A stretch of 64,000 nt of DNA from Treponema denticola ATCC 35405 (GTDB taxonomy: Bacteria > Spirochaetota > Spirochaetia > Treponematales > Treponemataceae): the NCBI RefSeq assembly GCF_000008185.1, contig NC_002967.9, forward strand, positions 1,116,001-1,180,000, written 5' to 3'. The translations under genes were made by a program, and so were the position numbers. This document shows, in pieces, positions 1 through 7,895 of the stretch. Numbering within the stretch: the first letter of the stretch is position 1; every line of letters starts with the position of its first letter. The notes beneath the pieces are model-generated. The model made no database searches. It saw nothing but the letters and a program-made list of their open reading frames with translations, and had not been told where the DNA came from.

Positions 1-376
1 ACCAGCCGGGATCTATTTCGGGTTCCTTTTTGAGTATAGCCCCAAAGCCTTCAACGATTTTTTTATAAGAGGCAGAGTAGGCCTCATCATCAAAAAAACT
101 TCCTGCTTGGGTCATCCTCTCTCTAAAGTCCGATACATGGGGAGAGGTGTAAAGGCCTGTTTTTTTTCCGGCTTCTTTTAAGATTGAAGCAATCATGGTA
201 GAAACGGACCCCTTTCCTTTTGAGCCTGCAATATGAATTGATAGAAAATCGTCTTGAGGATTGCCGAAAAAATCGGCAAATTTCCGCATTTTTTTAAGAT
301 TGTTTTCGTCTTTGTGCGCATTTCTTTCATAATTTATAAAGGCATCAAGCCATTTACTGAATTCTTCGGTATTCAT
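1..376 (-). CDS. folC: FolC, folylpolyglutamate/dihydrofolate synthase (N-terminal part)
   Basis: The minus strand reads an N-terminus starting MNTEEFSKWLDAF, followed by IHIAGSKGKGSVSTMIASIL and GLYTSPHVSDFRERM. These match the Mur-ligase-like ATP loop (GSKGKGS) and the TSPH folate-binding segment of FolC. The family adds glutamates to folates, and some members also make dihydrofolate from dihydropteroate. The gene is cut by the left window edge after about 125 codons. The start at 376 is supported by a GGAGG ribosome-binding site a few bases upstream. It is divergent from murC. Whether it is bifunctional cannot be judged from this fragment. Confidence 0.88.
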   Translation of the reverse strand, partial: MNTEEFSKWLDAFINYERNAHKDENNLKKMRKFADFFGNPQDDFLSIHIAGSKGKGSVSTMIASILKEAGKKTGLYTSPHVSDFRERMTQAGSFFDDEAYSASYKKIVEGFGAILKKEPEIDPGW

Positions 377-432
377 ATAAGACCTCCGGGCCTTGGGTTC
401 CGCATCAATGACGCGTTCCAAGCTGTGCCCTA

Positions 433-461
433 TTGCTAAAAAACAGAATATAGAATATTAT
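433..461 (+). promoter_or_regulatory. Predicted sigma-70 promoter of murC (leaderless layout)
   Basis: TTGCTA (433-438) and TATTAT (456-461) are separated by 17 nt. The -10 ends 7 nt before the ATG at 468, so transcription should begin at the start codon itself. There is no purine-rich ribosome-binding site before that ATG. Confidence 0.6.
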
Positions 462-467
462 ATACGC

Positions 468-1910
468 ATGTGTCAAGTTATTCTACCCGATAATTTAAAA
501 GGTTTTAAGATTTATATGATCGGTATTAAGGGTACGGGAATGACGGCTTTGGCGGAAATTTTGGTTTCGCGTGGAGCCGTGGTTTTAGGAAGCGATGTAC
601 CTGAAAATTTTTATACTGATGATGCTTTAAAAAAACTTAATATAGATATTTTTTCTCCCTTTTCTCCCGATAATATTCCTGATGATGTAGGGCTTGTTAT
701 CTATTCGGCAGCCTACTCCCCCGATAATAACGAAGAAATGTATGCTATAGAACAAAAAGACCTCCCAAAGATGTCTTATCCCGAGGCTATAGGCGCCTTG
801 TCCCGTCATTCCTATTCTTGCGGCATTGCAGGTGTCCAAGGAAAGACCAGCACAACGGGGATTACGGGTTCTATATTAAAAGAATTAAAACTTCCCGTTT
901 CGGTATTAGCAGGAAGCGTAATAAAGAGCTTCGGCGATTCGTGCACAATGCTTAACGGTTCAAAATACTTTGTTGCCGAAACATGCGAATATAAAAGACA
1001 TTTTTTAAACTTTCATCCTAAAAAGATAATTTTAACCGGTATTGAACCGGATCATCAAGATTATTATCCGACCTATGAGTCTATATTGACGGCCTTTTTG
1101 CAGTACATCGACAGACTTCCCCAATTCAGCGAACTCTTTTATTGTGCAGATGATGATGGAGCTTGCGAGGCTGCCCGTTTAAGTTTTTCGAGTAGGCCCG
1201 ATCTTATTTTTATTCCCTATGGGGAAAAAGCTTCGGGAGATTATAAGCTGACTGTTTCAGGCGTACGGGATGAAAAACTTTATTTTTCTCTTGCCGGTTT
1301 TTCGGGAGAGTTTTATCTGCAAATCCCTGGCAAACATAATGCCTTAAATGCCGCTGCTGCAATAGCCCTTTCGGTGAGCCTTTTAAAAGAAGAATACGGC
1401 GAAATCTCGATGGCCAATGTTTCTGCCATCAAAAAGGCCGTATCTTCATACGCCGGAGCAAAGAGGCGTACCGAGTTAATAGGTAAGGTAGAATCTAAGG
1501 ATATTTTGGTTTATGATGACTATGCCCATCATCCTACGGCTATCAAGTCCCTTTTAAGCGGCCTACGACAATTTTATCCGAAAAGGAGAATAATTGCAGA
1601 TTTTATGTCCCATACATATACTCGGACGGAAGCTCTTTTGGAAGAATTTGCTTCTTGTTTTGAAGATGCCGATATGGTGATTTTGCACAAGATTTTCAGC
1701 TCGGCACGAGAGAAATATCAGGGGCAGGTAGATGCAGAGCTCCTTTTTAACCGCACAAAAAAATATCATAAAAACGTCTTTTTCTTTAATGAAGTATTGG
1801 ACGCAAAAAACTTTGTTTTAGAAAAATTAAAGCCGGGGGATATTTTTATTACGATTGGTGCGGGGGATAATTATGTTCTGGGCACCGAGATTTTAAAAGA
1901 GCTTAGTTAA
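468..1910 (+). CDS. murC: MurC-type UDP-N-acetylmuramate--L-alanine ligase
   Basis: This is a Mur ligase that joins the first amino acid to UDP-MurNAc in the cytoplasm. Visible landmarks are the N-terminal nucleotide-binding turn MIGIKGTGM, the ATP loop GVQGKTSTT, the AETCEYKRHFL and GIEPDH segments of the central domain, and the C-terminal DDYAHHPT motif. The ATG at 468 is preferred over one at 393, because 468 leaves the usual short lead before the GxGxxGM turn. A promoter also ends 7 nt upstream of it. The P-loop has GKTSTT rather than the common GKTTTT. Mpl is the main alternative. Clusters with yicC- and cmk-like genes in the same direction. Confidence 0.8.
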   Translation: MCQVILPDNLKGFKIYMIGIKGTGMTALAEILVSRGAVVLGSDVPENFYTDDALKKLNIDIFSPFSPDNIPDDVGLVIYSAAYSPDNNEEMYAIEQKDLPKMSYPEAIGALSRHSYSCGIAGVQGKTSTTGITGSILKELKLPVSVLAGSVIKSFGDSCTMLNGSKYFVAETCEYKRHFLNFHPKKIILTGIEPDHQDYYPTYESILTAFLQYIDRLPQFSELFYCADDDGACEAARLSFSSRPDLIFIPYGEKASGDYKLTVSGVRDEKLYFSLAGFSGEFYLQIPGKHNALNAAAAIALSVSLLKEEYGEISMANVSAIKKAVSSYAGAKRRTELIGKVESKDILVYDDYAHHPTAIKSLLSGLRQFYPKRRIIADFMSHTYTRTEALLEEFASCFEDADMVILHKIFSSAREKYQGQVDAELLFNRTKKYHKNVFFFNEVLDAKNFVLEKLKPGDIFITIGAGDNYVLGTEILKELS

Positions 1911-1925
1911 AATAAGGAAAAATAT

Positions 1926-2792
1926 ATGAAAAGTATGACGGGCTATGCCCTTACCGAAAAGACCGAACCTAATTCCTTTATAAGTTTGGAACTAAAAAGC
2001 TATAATTCAAGATATTTGGATTTAAATTTAAATTTTCCCTTTTGGCTTTCTGCCCTTGAGCCTATTTTTAGAGCTTACTTTTCTGAAAAAATAGCCCGCG
2101 GAAAGGTTGAAGTTTCCCTCCATGTAAAGGATGCGGATATAGATGTAGATATCCTCACCAATACTAAGGTTGCTAAGGCCTATGCAAAGGCTATGAGGGA
2201 GGTGGCCGAGGCTGCAGGAATAAACCCCGAAATAGATATAAACCGATTTTCCGAAAAGGACGGTGTAATCATTATAGAAAGGAATATAGATATTTCCGCT
2301 TGGGAAAACACCCTGCTTCCCATATTTGAAGAGACTTTTACAAAATACGATAAGACGAGGCTTGATGAAGGAGATGTCTTAAAAAAAGATATTTTAAGCA
2401 ATCTGGACAGGATTTATGCCTCATTGAAGGTAATAAAAAAATATGCGCCTCAAATGGAAGAAATTTTTTGTCAAAATATTAAAGAAAGATTTACCGAACT
2501 TTTAGGCAGCGAAATAAATGAACAACGCATTATGCAGGAAGTTGCCGTAATGCTTGTAAAGTATACAATCAACGAAGAAATTGTCAGGCTTGAAGCCCAT
2601 TGTAATTCTCTATCTCATGAGCTTAAAAAGAATGAGCCCATAGGAAAAAAACTCGACTTTATCTGTCAAGAGATAAACAGGGAAATAAACACCATAGGTT
2701 CAAAAAATCAGATGATTGAAATGGCTCAGTCTATTATCGAAGTAAAAGATGCTCTTGAAAACATAAGAGAACAAAGCAGGAATGTAGAGTAG
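1926..2792 (+). CDS. YicC/YloC-family endoribonuclease
   Basis: The protein starts with MKSMTGY and continues with the ELKSYNSRYLDLNL segment. It ends with the family signature IGSKNQ followed by a helix with IEVKDALENIREQSRNVE. At 288 residues it has the length usual for YicC/YloC proteins, which are metal-dependent endoribonucleases in E. coli and Bacillus. It begins 15 nt after murC and is followed 17 nt later by the CMP-kinase-like gene, so the three probably share a transcript. The start is an ATG preceded by AAGGAAAAAT. The family assignment is firm; the RNA substrate is unknown. Confidence 0.9.
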   Translation: MKSMTGYALTEKTEPNSFISLELKSYNSRYLDLNLNFPFWLSALEPIFRAYFSEKIARGKVEVSLHVKDADIDVDILTNTKVAKAYAKAMREVAEAAGINPEIDINRFSEKDGVIIIERNIDISAWENTLLPIFEETFTKYDKTRLDEGDVLKKDILSNLDRIYASLKVIKKYAPQMEEIFCQNIKERFTELLGSEINEQRIMQEVAVMLVKYTINEEIVRLEAHCNSLSHELKKNEPIGKKLDFICQEINREINTIGSKNQMIEMAQSIIEVKDALENIREQSRNVE

Positions 2793-2809
2793 GTTTTATC
2801 GGAGAAAAT

Positions 2810-3373
2810 ATGAAAAAGACGGCTTTTAAAATCCCTGAAGGAAAGGAACTGAGAATTGCAATTTCCGGTCCTTCCGGCTGCGGAAATACTACGGTTTCTA
2901 CCTTAACTGCAAAGACCTTAAATTTACCCTGTATCAATTATACTTTTAAAAATATTGCTAAGGAGCTTAATATCTCTTTTGAAGAGGTATTACGAAGGGC
3001 CCAAGAAGATTTTTCTTTTGATAAAACGGTAGATAAAAAACAGATTGAGCTTGCAGAAGCAAGCTCCTGTGTCTTGGGTTCAAGATTGGCAATTTGGCTT
3101 TTAAATCAGGCTGATTTGAGAGTTTATCTAAGAGCCTCTATAGAAGTACGCGCAAAAAGAATTCAAAAAAGGGAAGGCGGCGATATAGAAAAAATAAAGG
3201 CCGATACCGATTTGCGGGATATGGAAGATACACGAAGATACAAAGAGCTATACGGTATCGATAATACAAAATACGAAAAGGCAGATCTCATTATAGACAC
3301 GGATAATCTAACGCCTGAAAAAATTGTGAAAAAAATATTAAGCGAGCTTTATTCCAGAGGGCTTTTAATTTAA
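2810..3373 (+). CDS. Cytidylate kinase-like NMP kinase
   Basis: A 187-residue P-loop kinase: RIAISGPSGCGNTTVS near residue 20 is a Walker A variant with Asn in the position normally held by Lys (GPSGCGNTT). A lid-like RAKRIQKREGGD and DTRRYKELYGID near residues 105-145 resemble the CMP kinase 2 family. The family phosphorylates CMP/dCMP using ATP. The GCGNTT loop is typical of the archaeal/spirochaete CMP kinase branch, so the Asn is not by itself a sign of inactivity. Its last 9 nt overlap tail-to-tail with the minus-strand gene at 3365. Assignment to CMP rather than another nucleotide is inference. Confidence 0.75.
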   Translation: MKKTAFKIPEGKELRIAISGPSGCGNTTVSTLTAKTLNLPCINYTFKNIAKELNISFEEVLRRAQEDFSFDKTVDKKQIELAEASSCVLGSRLAIWLLNQADLRVYLRASIEVRAKRIQKREGGDIEKIKADTDLRDMEDTRRYKELYGIDNTKYEKADLIIDTDNLTPEKIVKKILSELYSRGLLI

Positions 3374-4045
3374 GAAGTCCGTAATAGTTTTTTTATCCTC
3401 ACCGGATAAATCCACAAATTTTAAATTTAAAATACCGTCATTTGAAACTATTTTACAATTTGGAACTATAAAGTTGTGCTCTATTTTTAAGGAGCATTGA
3501 TCGAGAACCATGCCTGCATTTAAATTACCTACATTTGCAGGCATATCCGGTAAGAACACTATATCGTTCTCGGTTAAGTTTTTTACCGTTCCGGTTATTA
3601 TTGTTTCATTTATAGGATTTGTAAATAAAAACTGAACACTCTTTTCAATATTTTTGATATGATTATAATTATACCGGTTAAAAATCATACGTAATTCTTT
3701 AAGGACGTCGTCATTAAAATTATTGTTTTCTTTTAAGTTTATAATACCTTGGACTCCTAAAAACATTGCTTTGTCTGCTTCATCTGCCGAAAAATCGGAC
3801 GGAGTCAAAAGTATTACCGGTATTTCTTCCCTTGAAGTATCCCATCGGATATGCTGTGTAATAGGCTTCCAATGACGTGGGAAGTCTCTGGTATTGATAA
3901 GTACAATATTGGGACTAATTTCTTCAATATTATCCAAGGCTTTTAGCGGAGAGCGGTAATGTATAAGGTCAAATTTATACTCGGAAAAAAGGGGTTGTAA
4001 ATCATCAGTTGAACGAGGTAAATCCGAAATCAATAATGCTTTCAT
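3365..4045 (-). CDS. Receiver-like protein with degenerate PilZ-like C-terminus
   Basis: The N-terminal ~130 residues have a response-regulator-like fold: MKALLISDL start, VLINTRDFP where the phospho-Asp region would lie, and PVILLTPSD as the strand 4 segment. The C-terminal ~95 residues resemble a PilZ barrel (TGTVKNLTENDIVF, LNLKFVDLS, TITDFLN). The RxxxR and D/NxSxxG motifs that bind cyclic di-GMP are not recognisable, so ligand binding is doubtful. It sits 14 nt downstream of the secreted protein gene at 4060-5034 and is probably co-transcribed with it. The function is unknown. Confidence 0.55.
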   Translation of the reverse strand: MKALLISDLPRSTDDLQPLFSEYKFDLIHYRSPLKALDNIEEISPNIVLINTRDFPRHWKPITQHIRWDTSREEIPVILLTPSDFSADEADKAMFLGVQGIINLKENNNFNDDVLKELRMIFNRYNYNHIKNIEKSVQFLFTNPINETIITGTVKNLTENDIVFLPDMPANVGNLNAGMVLDQCSLKIEHNFIVPNCKIVSNDGILNLKFVDLSGEDKKTITDFLN

Positions 4046-4059
4046 TTTAAAACTTATCC

Positions 4060-5034
4060 TTATTCCGTTCCTAAGTTCTCAACTATATAATCATATACGG
4101 TCCATATACCGTCTTTTGAGGCTAAAAAATATGTAAAGCGTTTCTTTTCTCTAAAATTGGAGTATTCAAACCATTCTATTACCTTGACTTCTGCCTTTGT
4201 GTCTGTGTAGCCCGTATGTTCTATTTTAAATTCTACCGGAATGACGGCAATATCTTTATCGACTCTTTCTTGACTTAATTCGTGTTTGTACACTTCAACC
4301 ATTTCCATTCTGCCGGCTTCTGATTCTGCCTTAAATCTTCGATTGCGGGAAGGATCTCTGGATATCATTTTTTCCAAATCCATATAGAGAAAAAATTGCT
4401 CCCATAGAGATTTTTGGCGGGCAGTTAAAAGATAACTTATTACCTGATCCGGCGGAATGGGTTTTGCCTGTAATATCTCGCCTGAAAGCGGAGAAACAGG
4501 TAATGAACCCAAGGCTGCGGCTGAAGGTGCCGGTTTTATTTCAAGGCTTAACTTATTTGAAATTACGTGTGCTTCCGAATTGTCCGAATACCGTTTTAAT
4601 TCGGGAAAAAACAAAGAATTTACAAGGAAGATTCCGGGCTCGTTAATTTCGATATAATCTTTTATGTTTTCGATAAAAGAATATGTTTCTCCGGGTTCCA
4701 AGGTTATTTCGCGGAAATAAATTTGGCGGTTAGTATTTCTTTTCCTCATCCATTCTGCTGTGTGCTGTAATTGTCTGTTTTTACTGTTTATAATTCCGAA
4801 ATCTATGCTAAATGACCTGTCATCTGCAAGTTTAAATCGAAGGGTTTCCGACTTATTGTTTGTAATTGAAATTTGTACAAAAATAGGTTCGGAAGCTCCC
4901 GATCCGGGATAATAAACACGCCTGTCATAAAATCTTATAGAAACATCGGCCTTTGAAACAGACTCGGTCATGTTTTGAGCAAATATAAATAAAGATTGAA
5001 TAATGCAAAAAATACTTATTAAAATTTTTTTCAC
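4060..5034 (-). CDS. Conserved secreted protein of unknown function
   Basis: A 324-residue protein with a clear N-terminal signal peptide (MKKILISIFCIIQSLFIFAQ) and therefore predicted to be exported to the periplasm. Residues ~30-160 read like a beta-sandwich (ISITNNKSETLRF, LEPGETYSF), reminiscent of domains that note deviations of stress or load, but no family is recognised. A low-complexity linker with Ala/Pro (PAPSAAALGSLPVSP) separates it from a C-terminal domain with alternating strands ending YDYIVENLGTE. Translation starts at GTG behind a GGAGG ribosome-binding site. No function is assigned. Confidence 0.7.
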   Translation of the reverse strand: MKKILISIFCIIQSLFIFAQNMTESVSKADVSIRFYDRRVYYPGSGASEPIFVQISITNNKSETLRFKLADDRSFSIDFGIINSKNRQLQHTAEWMRKRNTNRQIYFREITLEPGETYSFIENIKDYIEINEPGIFLVNSLFFPELKRYSDNSEAHVISNKLSLEIKPAPSAAALGSLPVSPLSGEILQAKPIPPDQVISYLLTARQKSLWEQFFLYMDLEKMISRDPSRNRRFKAESEAGRMEMVEVYKHELSQERVDKDIAVIPVEFKIEHTGYTDTKAEVKVIEWFEYSNFREKKRFTYFLASKDGIWTVYDYIVENLGTE

Positions 5035-5121
5035 CTTAGATTCCTCCGTTTTAGATTAAGAAAGCCTCAATCTATTGTCGGCATTTTTTTTCTTTTCCAT
5101 TAGTTTATGAATTATAATCTA

Positions 5122-5151
5122 TTGACTCAAGACTAATCAATAGAGTATACT
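5122..5151 (+). promoter_or_regulatory. Predicted sigma-70 promoter of thrS
   Basis: TTGACT (5122-5127) and TATACT (5146-5151) are separated by 18 nt. The start codon of thrS lies about 95 nt downstream, giving an untranslated leader that contains no T-box-like structure that I can recognise. Confidence 0.55.
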
Positions 5152-5245
5152 AATGTCGATATGATAATGTTTCTTTTAAGCTATAACAGTATATAGCTTT
5201 TTGTTAAAATTAACAATATATGTCAAGCATAAGATAGGGGAAAAT

Positions 5246-7003
5246 ATGTCAACTTTACAAGAAAAATCAAAAAAATTAGGTACTCTGAGGCATAGTACTG
5301 CCCATGTTATGGCTGAAGCCGTAGTTAATCTATTTCCGGGAACAAAGGTTGCGATCGGGCCGGCTATCGATTACGGATTTTATTATGATTTTGAACTGCC
5401 TCGTCCCATAAACAATGATGACTTACCCGCAATCGAAAAAGAAATGCGTAAAATTCTAACTACCCGTTCAAATTTTGAAAAGGAAGTGATAAGCAGAGAA
5501 AAGGCTCTTGAAATGTTTAAGGATCAGCCTTTTAAGATTGAACTTATAAAGGGTTTGCCTGCAGACGAAGAGATAAGTATTTATAAGTCCGGTGAATTTA
5601 CCGACCTTTGCAGAGGTCCCCATGTATGCTCGATGGCCGACATAAATGCTCAAGGGTTTAAACTTATGAAAATAGCCGGAGCATATTGGCGGGGCGATGA
5701 AACAAGGCCCATGCTTACCCGAATTTACGGTACGGCTTGGGAAAAGCCCAACGATTTAAAAGAGTACTTGGCTATGCTTGAAGAAGCCGAAAAGCGGGAT
5801 CACCGAAGGATCGGAAAGGCTATGAATCTATTTCATATAGATGAAGAAAATCCCGGGCAAATATTTTGGCATCCTAAAGGCTGGACTCTTTATTTGACCA
5901 TACAAAATTATGTAAGAAAACGCATAAAGGAAGACGGCTACCTTGAGGTTCATACACCCTTTGTTATGCCCCGCTCCTTGTGGGAAAGGTCGGGCCATTG
6001 GGCTAAGTATAAAGAAAATATGTTTATAACCGAAAGCGAAAAGCGCCTCTTTGCTTTAAAGCCGATGAACTGTCCCGGCCATGTGGAAATATTTAAGCAG
6101 GGAATTAAAAGCTACAAGGATTTACCCTTGCGCTTAGCCGAATTCGGTTCTTGTACCCGAAATGAGCCCTCGGGTTCTTTACACGGTATTATGCGTATCC
6201 GCGGGTTTGTTCAAGATGATGCCCATATTTTTTGTACCGAAGAGCAAATTTCTTCCGAAGTTTCAAAATTCTGTGCCTTGTTAAAGCGCATGTATGCAGA
6301 TTTCGGCTTTGCTGAAGATAAAATTCTTGTTAAATTTTCTACGCGTCCAGAGCAGAGGGTAGGGGACGATGCTACATGGGACAGGGCGGAAAAGGCGCTC
6401 TCTGATGCTTGTGCAGATGCCGGCCTCAAATATGAAATTGCAGAAGGCGAGGGTGCTTTTTATGGGCCTAAGCTGGAGTTTACTTTAATCGATGCCCTCG
6501 GCCGTGAATGGCAGTGCGGAACCATACAGCTGGATTATCAGCTTCCGTCGGCAGAAAGACTAAATGCCGAGTACATTGGAGATGACAACAATAAGCATCA
6601 TCCTGTAATGCTTCATAGGGCTGTTTTAGGCTCACTGGAAAGGTTTATAGGAATTTTAATAGAAAACTGTGCAGGTATTATGCCTCCTTGGCTGGCCCCT
6701 GTGCAGGCGGTTATCGTTCCCGTAGCCCCCGCCTTTAACGAATACGCTCAAAAGGTTCAAAAGGTCTTGGACGAAAAGGGCTTTAGGGTTATAGCCGACA
6801 TCGGAACCGATAGAATGAATGCTAAAATCAGAAAACACCAAGAAGAAAAGGTCATCTATCAGCTGATTGTAGGCCAAAGCGAAATGGACAATAATTCCGT
6901 TGCTGTCCGAATGAGAAAGGGCGGTCAAAAGGTTATGACCTTAGATGAATTTATCTCATTCTTAAAAGACAAGGTCGATTCTTTTGCTATTGATTCGGAA
7001 TAG
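5246..7003 (+). CDS. thrS: Threonine--tRNA ligase without TGS domain
   Basis: This class II synthetase charges tRNA-Thr. The editing domain begins at once with [11 protein letters not shown] (HxxxH) and includes CRGPHV. The catalytic core shows [25 protein letters not shown] and the motif 3 region [12 protein letters not shown]. The C-terminus is the anticodon-binding domain ([11 protein letters not shown]). Usual bacterial ThrRS proteins have about 640 residues with an N-terminal TGS domain; here (585 residues) the editing domain follows after some 15 residues, so TGS is missing. The ATG at 5246 follows GATAGGGGAAAAT, which is a better start than the in-frame TTG at 5201. Confidence 0.95.
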
Positions 7004-7022
7004 GGAGAAATTAAAAGATTCT

Positions 7023-7081
7023 AGGGCATCTCTAAAAACCTTGTTGGATTTGCTTCGCGTCCTTCGGAATAGAGATGCCCT
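7023..7081. repeat. Inverted repeat / terminator, copy 1 of a dispersed palindrome
   Basis: AGGGCATCTCTA (7023-7034) pairs with TAGAGATGCCCT (7070-7081), followed by T residues on the plus strand. It lies between convergent thrS and the minus-strand gene at 7107, where it can serve as a terminator. Part of its inner sequence (CATCTCTAAAAAnCTTGTnGGATTT) recurs at 17801, so this is probably a dispersed element rather than an ordinary terminator. Confidence 0.65.
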
Positions 7082-7106
7082 TTAATTTGTTTCTTTTTGC
7101 GAATAC

Positions 7107-7865
7107 CTATTTTTTGACCGCAGGGTGTAAGACAATACCTGCCTGAACTATTAAGCCGTCTGAACTCTTGTTGACGAGTTTATCCCAAAGGTTTGAAAAT
7201 GGCAGGTAAGCTTTAAGTTGTACACCTGCCTTCCAGCCTGAGGTTAGGGTATATTCGGCTTTAATGCGCAGTGAGGGGTAAATAAAGCGTCCGTTTTGCC
7301 AAAAATACCGGTTTATTTCCCGCACTTCTTTTGCTGTAGTTAATCCATCAGAACCGGCTGCATCAGGTTTTATTCCGGGTTCAAGCAAGCCGAATCGTAT
7401 AAAAAAAGCAAGGCCTCCGCCCATGCTGATTGTCCATCTTTTTAAGTCAAGTCTTGCTAAAAAAGGAACATCAAGTAAAAAGCTCATTGTAAGTGCCGTC
7501 CTATGTTCTATTTCGCAAATATAGGCCCTGTTTTTGTAAAAACCATAGTGAAAAAGAGAAAAATCCAAGGAGGGAACTATGCTTAACATTTTTATTCCCT
7601 TATATTCGTATTCGGCCCCTAGATTTAAAGCAACGCCAAAGGGCGGAGCAGCGTGTTTTTTCAGACTGGAAAATACCATTTCCGTACCTATGTAAAAACC
7701 GAAGTCTGATGGAACCTTTGTTAAAACTTCTGCTTGATTCGCCTCATTTGTTTCTTCGGTTTTTTGTTCAATTTCTTGTTTTGATGCCGCTTCTTGAGTA
7801 TAGATATTAAAACTTAAAAAAATTAAAAGCAAGATGGAAAAAAATAAGTTTGGTTTTTTGATCAT
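7107..7865 (-). CDS. Secreted, probable outer-membrane beta-barrel-like protein
   Basis: A 252-residue protein with a signal peptide (LFFSILLLIFLSFNIYTQ). A short charged Glu/Gln/Asn linker follows (residues ~28-50). The rest alternates short hydrophobic and Gly/aromatic strands (GFYIGTEMVFSS, FGVALNLGAEYEY, WTISMGGGLAFFIRFGL, YTLTSGWKAGVQLKAYLPF), a pattern seen in small outer-membrane barrels. It starts with ATG behind GGAGAG and lies 30 nt downstream of the large TPR gene, so the two are probably one transcript. No named family is recognised and the barrel is an inference from strand pattern. Confidence 0.6.
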   Translation of the reverse strand: MIKKPNLFFSILLLIFLSFNIYTQEAASKQEIEQKTEETNEANQAEVLTKVPSDFGFYIGTEMVFSSLKKHAAPPFGVALNLGAEYEYKGIKMLSIVPSLDFSLFHYGFYKNRAYICEIEHRTALTMSFLLDVPFLARLDLKRWTISMGGGLAFFIRFGLLEPGIKPDAAGSDGLTTAKEVREINRYFWQNGRFIYPSLRIKAEYTLTSGWKAGVQLKAYLPFSNLWDKLVNKSSDGLIVQAGIVLHPAVKK

Positions 7866-7895
7866 AATTTCTCTCCGTTTTATTTTCGCTCCCGC

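Noticed and set aside
393-467. Longer start of murC at ATG 393
   Set aside because: It would begin near the divergent folC start and add 25 residues before the usual MurC N-terminus. The ATG at 468 is 7 nt after a promoter -10 and fits the family.
5201-5245. Longer start of thrS at TTG 5201
   Set aside because: The ATG at 5246 follows a better ribosome-binding site, and the extra residues have no TGS similarity.
5035-5245. T-box or riboswitch before thrS
   Set aside because: No T-box sequence, specifier loop or antiterminator/terminator pair is visible in this leader.
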